From: Orientallactaga sibirica
Taxonomy: Eukaryota; Chordata; Mammalia; Rodentia; Dipodidae
DNA length: 64,000 bases
Reading direction: 5' to 3'
NCBI GenBank assembly: GCA_036365145.1
Contig: JAEOAD010002183.1
Span: 3,435,501-3,499,500 of the forward strand
Shown: in pieces, positions 58,710 through 64,000 of the stretch
How positions within the stretch are numbered: the first letter of the stretch is position 1
Layout: the number at the start of each line of letters is the position of its first letter
Notes under the pieces: model-generated
Database searches by the model: none
What the model was told of the DNA's origin: nothing
What the model saw: the letters and a program-made list of their open reading frames with translations, nothing else
Program-made: the position numbers and the translations under genes

Positions 58710-60425
58710 TTTTTCTTCTTGCCTTCTATCTGTGTCATTCTTTGGATGTACCTTCTCACTTTGATTATATGTGTAGTTTATCTTTGATCATCTCTGAGGG
58801 CTTCATTATTTCCTAATCCTTTCTGGGGTGTTATTTGAAGGGGTTTCTATGTCTGATCCTCCACATGCATGTGGAACTGCTCCAGCCTTTTCCTAGATAT
58901 CAGTTTCTCCTAAATAAACCTCATGAATTATGATTTCTCCCTAAATAAACTCAATAATTCATAGTTTTTCCTTCTCTAGTCTGTTTATCGATTCTTTGTT
59001 AAAATAGGATAAAGACCAAAAAATTGTGGTTCACACATCTGGAAGATCCCTCCCAAACCCCAAATCCTGCATCAACATTTTGTTTATTCTCCACGTGGGT
59101 ATAGCTTGGAGTCTTATCATTGGTTGGGGAAAGGAATTAACTTCTCTCTGCCCATGTAGACCACTATTTGATGTCTGTCTTCTTGCTACCAAAATACCAA
59201 CTCCTTACATGTAATCCAAATTATTGCTGAGCACTAGCTTATAAGGGTTTCAAGACTACCTGTGGCTCTTTTTTTTTTTTTTTTTTTAATCTTTAAAGCT
59301 TGATCCCAGGCTAACCTTGAACTTGTGATCCTCCTTCATCCTCTTCAGTAATTGTTTATGGGCATGTGCTATCACAACTGGCCCATGGCTCTTTCTAAAG
59401 GAGAATTCCGATGTATCCCACTGATGACCCTCAAGTAAAGATGTGTTTGGATTTGATCCAGTGGAGATGTTTTTCCTTTCCTATTGAAATGTCAGCTGTT
59501 ATCTGACCATCTTCCCCAGAGAATGCATGAGATCATAGTGGTGATGTTGCAGAAATTTTGGTTCAAGTGAGCAAGAAAGCTAAGCACAGCTCAGAGAAGA
59601 GTGAAGAATTCACGAATTTATTATGCTGATGGGCCGGAGGAAAGCTTATGCTTCAAAAATACCTCCAGTCCCCAAGCCTGGCTGTTCCATTTTTATAGAC
59701 AGTTTTACAGAATTACTGCCTAATAAACAGTGGACAATAGCTTGTAAAAGTGGGGAGGGAGCTGTGGGACTTTAGATAAGCCCCAGAGTCATGGTTATCT
59801 TTAGTATGGACTGACACAATACAGACTGATACAGTTCAGGATATGTCTCCTTCCTTATCACTCTTGAAGCTGGTCCCAGCAGCATGGGAACAGGAAGGGG
59901 CAGCTACACTGTAGTTCTGGTATGGACTTTAGCTCACAGCATAGGAAGCAGAGTCAGGTCTCGAACTCAAAATGTATACTTAATTTTTAATTTTTATCAA
60001 TTTTTTATCAGTGAGAGACAGGCCAAAGTCTGTGTGAGCTGCCTGCCCTTCCATTACACCATCTTGTTAGTTTCCTAAAAGTAGTATCTTTTCAGACATT
60101 ATTACTGGGCTGTCTCAAGAAATGCCTTTACTCAATTATGGGGAAAGTATGTTCTTCATTTTTATTGTAGACTGGTAAGAAAATGGTCATAAAATAAATG
60201 TCTCTTTAATTTTGTCATAAATATCAGTTAAAGACATTGCCTCCTTTCCCAGTCCATGTCCTTTAGGTAAGGCATTACAAGAACTCTTATTGGACCACCA
60301 GCTTCATTTGACATTTCTATCTGCATTCCCCCAAGCAGATCCCATTCTACATAACCCAGGCCAAGGCCTTGCCCTCCCTCAGTCTCTGTTAATTCAGTCA
60401 CCAGCTACTCCATGGTGTAGACCAA
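58710..60425. other. Unassigned intergenic sequence with one diverged B1
   Basis: 59266-59385 is a diverged reversed B1 (gatcccaggctaaccttgaa, gggcatgtgctatcacaact). Nothing else could be assigned. Confidence 0.45.
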
Positions 60426-60429
60426 GTCC

Positions 60430-61255
60430 CTGGAGTCCTCTTCTCTCTCTCCCACATGTAGTCTGCTACTAAGTCCTGTTGCCTTTACTGGAATGCACAT
60501 CCAGAATCTGACCATTTCTTACCACTTCTTCTTGGCTGGAAAATTTCACAAGATTCTTTTTTTTTTTTTTTTTTTTTTTTTGGTTTTGCGAGGTAGGGTC
60601 TCACTCTGGTCCAGGCTGACCTGGAATTAACTATGTAGTCTCAAGGTGGCCTCGAACTCTCGGCGATCCTCCTACCCCTGCCTCCCGAGTGCTGGGATTA
60701 AAGGCGTTCGCCACCACGCCTGGCTTTTGCTCCTCTACATCTGTACTGCATATAGCAGCTAGAATGAACCTTTAAAACATGTCAGGGCATAGTTCTGCTC
60801 TAATCAAAATGTTCCCATGGCTTGCTTTCTTCTTGGGAAGACAAAACTTGAGATCTCTACTTCTTGTCTTTTGCTCTCTCTCCCCCTTCTGACTTGATTG
60901 TGTGACCAGAGCCACTGTGGGCTGATCCACTCATGCACCTGCTTTTTTTTCTGCCTCAATGACTGTTACCAAGATATTACCATGACCACTTCATGTCTGT
61001 CTTTAAATGCCACATCTCAGGGAGGGGTGTCCAAACTCTATTAAAACTGCAGCCCCTCTCTGAGTTCTAGTGTCATTTTCCTCATGGCCTTTGTGTCGCT
61101 ATCTGACACATTCAATATTTTATTTATTGCCTGTCTTGCCCTTGGAGTTAAGCTCTGAGGTAGGACTTCTTGTATGCCTGCTGTTTTGCGTCTGACATGT
61201 GGAACAGTAGCATAATAGGTGCTCAATATGAGTTCACTGAGTACATGATTAAATT
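60430..61255 (-). repeat. L2-type fragment, antisense, split by B1
   Basis: 'ggaatgcacatccagaatct' on the left and 'aaatgccacatctcagggag', 'gtagcataataggtgctcaa' on the right follow the reversed L2 3' region in order. Confidence 0.6.
60553..60726 (-). repeat. B1-type SINE, antisense
   Basis: T run, 'tttgcgaggtagggtctcac', 'gtgctgggattaaaggcgtt', 'cgccaccacgcctggc'. One of the best-preserved copies, retaining CpGs. Confidence 0.95.
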
Positions 61256-61441
61256 CTCTGGAGTCTAGCAAGAAGAAAAAGCATTCCTTGCTTTAAAGTT
61301 ACATGTCTTCAGACAACATGATTAAGGTTACACATTATGTAATTCAACTTTGTGGCTTTACTACCAAGAAGTTCAAAAACGTGAATATGAGAGTTACACT
61401 TACTGCCTTATTCATGGTCTTTAACTCAGTATTCCTCCCAC

Positions 61442-62060
61442 AATGTTTTTTAAAATATATTTTTATTAGTTATGTATATAGTATATATACAGCCATGATG
61501 GTACCATCATTAGCCTTCTCCCTGTCCTCCTCCCATGGGTAATGTGGGTCTTGCCTTATGGAAGTAGCCATCAGTTATGTGGGAGAGGCAATGACTCTGT
61601 GCATAATGACCCAACTCATGGCTCTAACAATCTTTCTGCCCCCTCTTCTGCAAATTTCCCTGAGCCATGTTGGGGTTCATTTTAGGTCTATTTCAGTGAT
61701 GAGGTTTTGTGAGTCTCTGTGTCTCTGGATATCTGGTTTGATAGGGGTTGAGTGTTCTTTGTGTCTGTCTTCTTTGCCCTTGTGCTGGTGCCACATTCAC
61801 TGATAAAGCAGCACTCTTGCTCTTTTCCCCAATAACTCTATGGGTTCAGCTAGTGCCCTGTTGAGGTGTGATAGGCTGATTCTCTCCTCAGGTTCTGTGT
61901 CTATCTGAAAGAGAGAAGCAACTTCTCCAACAGAGAGTGAGGTCAGTGCAAGATACATGGATAACCGTTATTATGTTAGAGAGAATTTAATAGGTGTAGG
62001 CCCTCTTGTATCCCACTATTGGTGGGAGCTTGATATTGGAGAGCGGGCTCATTTTTGGAT
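61442..62060 (-). repeat. Probable L1 3' end, antisense
   Basis: A T/A-rich start (atatttttattagttatg) followed by 'gttggggttcattttaggtc' and 'tttcagtgatgaggttttgt', which resembles the reversed 3' UTR of rodent L1. It abuts the retroviral LTR and may be its insertion target. Confidence 0.45.
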
Positions 62061-62091
62061 ATGATTCTGACTTGTTTCCCATTTCCAGGTA

Positions 62092-62499
62092 TGTTGGGCC
62101 CTAAGAGGCCTGGGTGTGAGGCCCAGTGGAACTTCCTGAGCCTGGCTAGAGTTTGGCAACCTGTCTTTGGCCTATTACTCCCGCTTAGGAGTGACTCAGC
62201 AAGACCTAAGCCAAAACTGCCTCTGCCCAGCTACTGCTAACGTGGTGAAATACTATTGGCCCCTACACCTTTATCCCATCCTGAGACCCCCACTCTCTTT
62301 CTCAATGCTATATAAACACCTTCTACTACAATAAAACGAGATCCTGCTTCGACAAGACTCCCAACCCAGTGTGTTTTTCTCTCTGGTGCCTTGGAGGGGG
62401 GGTATCTGGGTTGTCGACACTCACCATCCCACTCAGCCCCAAGGAGGGACCAGCTGGATCGGCTCCTTCTTCAGCCCTACCTGCCAGAGGACCTGGAAG
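62092..62499 (+). mobile_element. 5' LTR of class II endogenous retrovirus
   Basis: Starts TGTTGGGCCC; TATATAA at 62309-62315, AATAAA at 62330-62335, followed by a GT-rich poly(A) downstream element. The 3' edge is uncertain. A 'gtcgaca' at 62413-62419 would give TG...CA ends but leaves 80 bases before the primer site, whereas an edge at about 62499 fits the primer site but lacks a perfect CA. The other LTR is outside the window, so the two cannot be compared. Confidence 0.7.
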
Positions 62500-62501
62500 A
62501 C

Positions 62502-62519
62502 TGGTGCCCCATGTGAGGA
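62502..62519 (+). promoter_or_regulatory. Putative tRNA primer-binding site
   Basis: TGGTGCCCCATGTGAGGA has the obligatory TGG and sits where a primer site is expected. It would pair with a tRNA 3' end of ...CACATGGGGCACCA. I could not match it with certainty to one tRNA. Confidence 0.45.
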
Positions 62520-62569
62520 GCTCTCTCTCTTCCCTTTGGAAGAATGCTGATGGGCCAATTGGTCTGCGG

Positions 62570-62571
62570 GT
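62570..62571 (+). promoter_or_regulatory. Splice donor in retroviral leader
   Basis: GCGG|GTGAGTGT is a near-consensus 5' splice site between the primer site and gag, where retroviruses place the donor for env mRNA. Confidence 0.55.
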
Positions 62572-62808
62572 GAGTGTACCCTCATAAGTTATGAGGCAGT
62601 CTTCATATTTAATGTTCTGACCTTTGCTTCTGTAACCTGTGCTTGCTTGTCAACATCATTTTGTTCCTTTTCTCTTTCCTTTCATTTTTGGGTTGCCAGC
62701 AAGCTGCATCTGTGGCACCTGTATTTCTGAATGGGTCATATGTTCCTGGTGGACACACCATGTGGGCAGACCTGGAGGAGACTCGAAGCGTTTTGCCCCC
62801 TCATTTGA

Positions 62809-63039
62809 GTGGGGGCTCCATCCCAGAAGACAGAGCAAACCTGCAGGGGAGACCTGCTCCCACTCATACCGTGTTTGGTATCATTGAGCTGTCCCCTAAG
62901 GTCTGGCCATCACGGATCTAAGTCTGAACTTAATTCTGCAGCATGTTTAGCTATTTTCTGGGCCCTTTGTGCTTATGTTGTACTCGTGTGTATTGCTGTT
63001 GCCCTGATTTTATGGATATTCCTCCTTCGACTTTATAAC
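62809..63039 (+). other. In-frame hydrophobic extension upstream of gag
   Basis: After an in-frame TGA (62806) the frame is open through the gag ATG and contains no AUG; the first codon is GTG and a CTG follows at about 62851. Codons from about 62938 to 63030 encode an almost wholly apolar run (for example VVLVCIAVALILWIFLL), long enough for a membrane anchor or signal. If initiated at a non-AUG codon this would give a membrane-inserted Gag form. Translation is not shown. Confidence 0.4.
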
Positions 63040-64000
63040 ATGGGACAATTTTCATCTAAACCAAATCCTGCCTTAGAGTCACTACGGGTTCTGCTCAAAA
63101 GTAGAGGCCTTAATCTTTCTGATAACCAAGCCCTCCAGGCATGGGGTTGTTTACTCAAGATTGCTCCCTGGTTGTCCGAGAGTAATCTTTTTGACTGGGA
63201 CACCTGGGACAGGGTTGAAAGTCTGATCAGGAGAGCTCAGGTAGAGAAGGGGGAGATCCCCCCTTTGGGGGCCCTCCCGACTGTGTCAGCCTTAAAGGGC
63301 TGTTTTCCACCTCGACCTCCAAGGTTGAGAGGGGGGACCCTGACCCAGGAAAGGACAAAGGGCGATACCCTGACCTAGGAAGGGACAAAGGGCGATACCC
63401 CATCCCAGGAAGGGACAAAGGACAATAAAGAACTACAAGTGAAACCAAAATCAAGTCTCAGTCCCTCATGCCAGCCTGAGTCCTTATATCCATCCCTGGA
63501 TCCTTTTGGGAGTGCTCCTTGGCCCTCTAAAGGTCCGTCACCGCCATATCCTCCTACTAATCCTTTTCAGAGCCCCTCTGCCCCTCCGCCCTACCATGGG
63601 GATGGCACCCCTGGGGGAGGAATAACCAACCTCTTCCCTGTTAACATTAATCCCGGTGGTAATCTCCCTGCCACCTGGTATCCTTGGGAGGCTCATGATT
63701 TAAAAGATCTTAAAAAGGCTGTCTCAAAGGATGGGCCTAATTCCCCCTGGGCAGAGACCATTCTCCAAGGTTTGGCTCATCATCATTGTACCACCCAGGA
63801 TTGGAAGAACCTTGCTAAAGCTGTTCTCTCTGCCCCCCCCCCAGGCTTTTTCTATATCAACCCAACCCTAACTTGTTTACCCTCCCCTGAGGCGGGGAGA
63901 AGAGCCTATGCCTATAAAGTTAATCTCCCATGAGGTCAAGGGGTCAGCACAATTCAAAGAGCTATTCGCTGTCGTTTTGGCTTTGGACACTATTCAGGAG
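63040..64000 (+). pseudogene. gag: Class II endogenous retrovirus gag, broken
   Basis: Gag (structural polyprotein that assembles the particle) starts at the ATG at 63040 with MGQ, a myristoylation-type N-terminus. The matrix domain covers about residues 1-90 and is followed by three 30-bp repeats (63331-63420). A Pro-rich segment with PPY-type late-domain motifs (SPPYPP, PPPYHG) precedes the capsid start (from about 63640, 'TWYPWEAHDL', 'DWKNLAKAVL'). The capsid pattern is betaretroviral/IAP-like. A TAG at 63376-63378 and a TGA at 63931-63933 interrupt the same frame, so no full Gag can be made. The sequence runs off the window within capsid; pro, pol and env are not visible. Confidence 0.82.

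Noticed and set aside
62643..62921. 92-codon leader frame starting at 62643
   Set aside because: It is not in frame with gag and has no recognisable domain; unlike the extension at 62809 it ends before gag.

Overview
The window is mammalian nuclear DNA, almost certainly from a rodent. About half of it can be recognised as interspersed repeats: B1-type SINEs, B4-like SINEs, a very abundant tRNA-derived (ID-like) SINE, rodent MaLR LTRs, lineage-specific L1 pieces, and older MIR, L2 and MER5A copies. The exact wording of the B1 and tRNA-type SINEs and of the short L1 tail reminds me of jerboas (Dipodidae). That is a recollection I could not check. There are no bacterial-type operons, CRISPR arrays or prophages.

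Positions 1 to about 39,330 carry one protein gene on the minus strand. I identify it as ERICH6 (glutamate-rich protein 6, formerly FAM194A). Its first coding exon (39,274 down to about 38,844) encodes an acidic, glutamate-rich N-terminus. Ten further exons, from 31,609 down to 3,438, were found by eye from splice signals and open frames, and their splice phases join without conflict. The last two encode the start of the FAM194-type domain with its repeated 'YPSG' motif. The chain gives about 570 codons. The C-terminal exons would lie beyond position 1. The introns are packed with SINEs, a 5'-intact but 3'-truncated L1 with a clear target-site duplication (26,765-28,680), MaLR LTRs and microsatellites.

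From about 39.4 to 62.1 kb I see no protein gene. This intergenic part holds an old L1 patchwork (39.4-41.9 kb), a roughly 3-kb minisatellite of about 70 diverged 41- or 48-bp units (43,028-46,058), a class I solo LTR with a 4-bp target duplication (52,129-52,719), L2 remnants, more SINEs, and several kilobases of unique sequence.

From about 62,092 to the right edge lies the 5' part of a class II (betaretrovirus/IAP-like) endogenous retrovirus: 5' LTR, a primer-binding-site-like sequence, leader with a strong splice donor, and gag. Gag is broken by at least two in-frame stops (63,376 and 63,931). Immediately upstream of the gag ATG, in frame, is an open stretch encoding a long hydrophobic segment without an AUG of its own, which recalls the glycosylated-Gag arrangement of gammaretroviruses.

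Most interesting for follow-up are this hydrophobic gag extension, the minisatellite, the L1 that ends inside ORF1 yet has target-site duplications, two SINE copies joined at the same point to the same L1 3' tail, and the 23-nt ERICH6 microexon.
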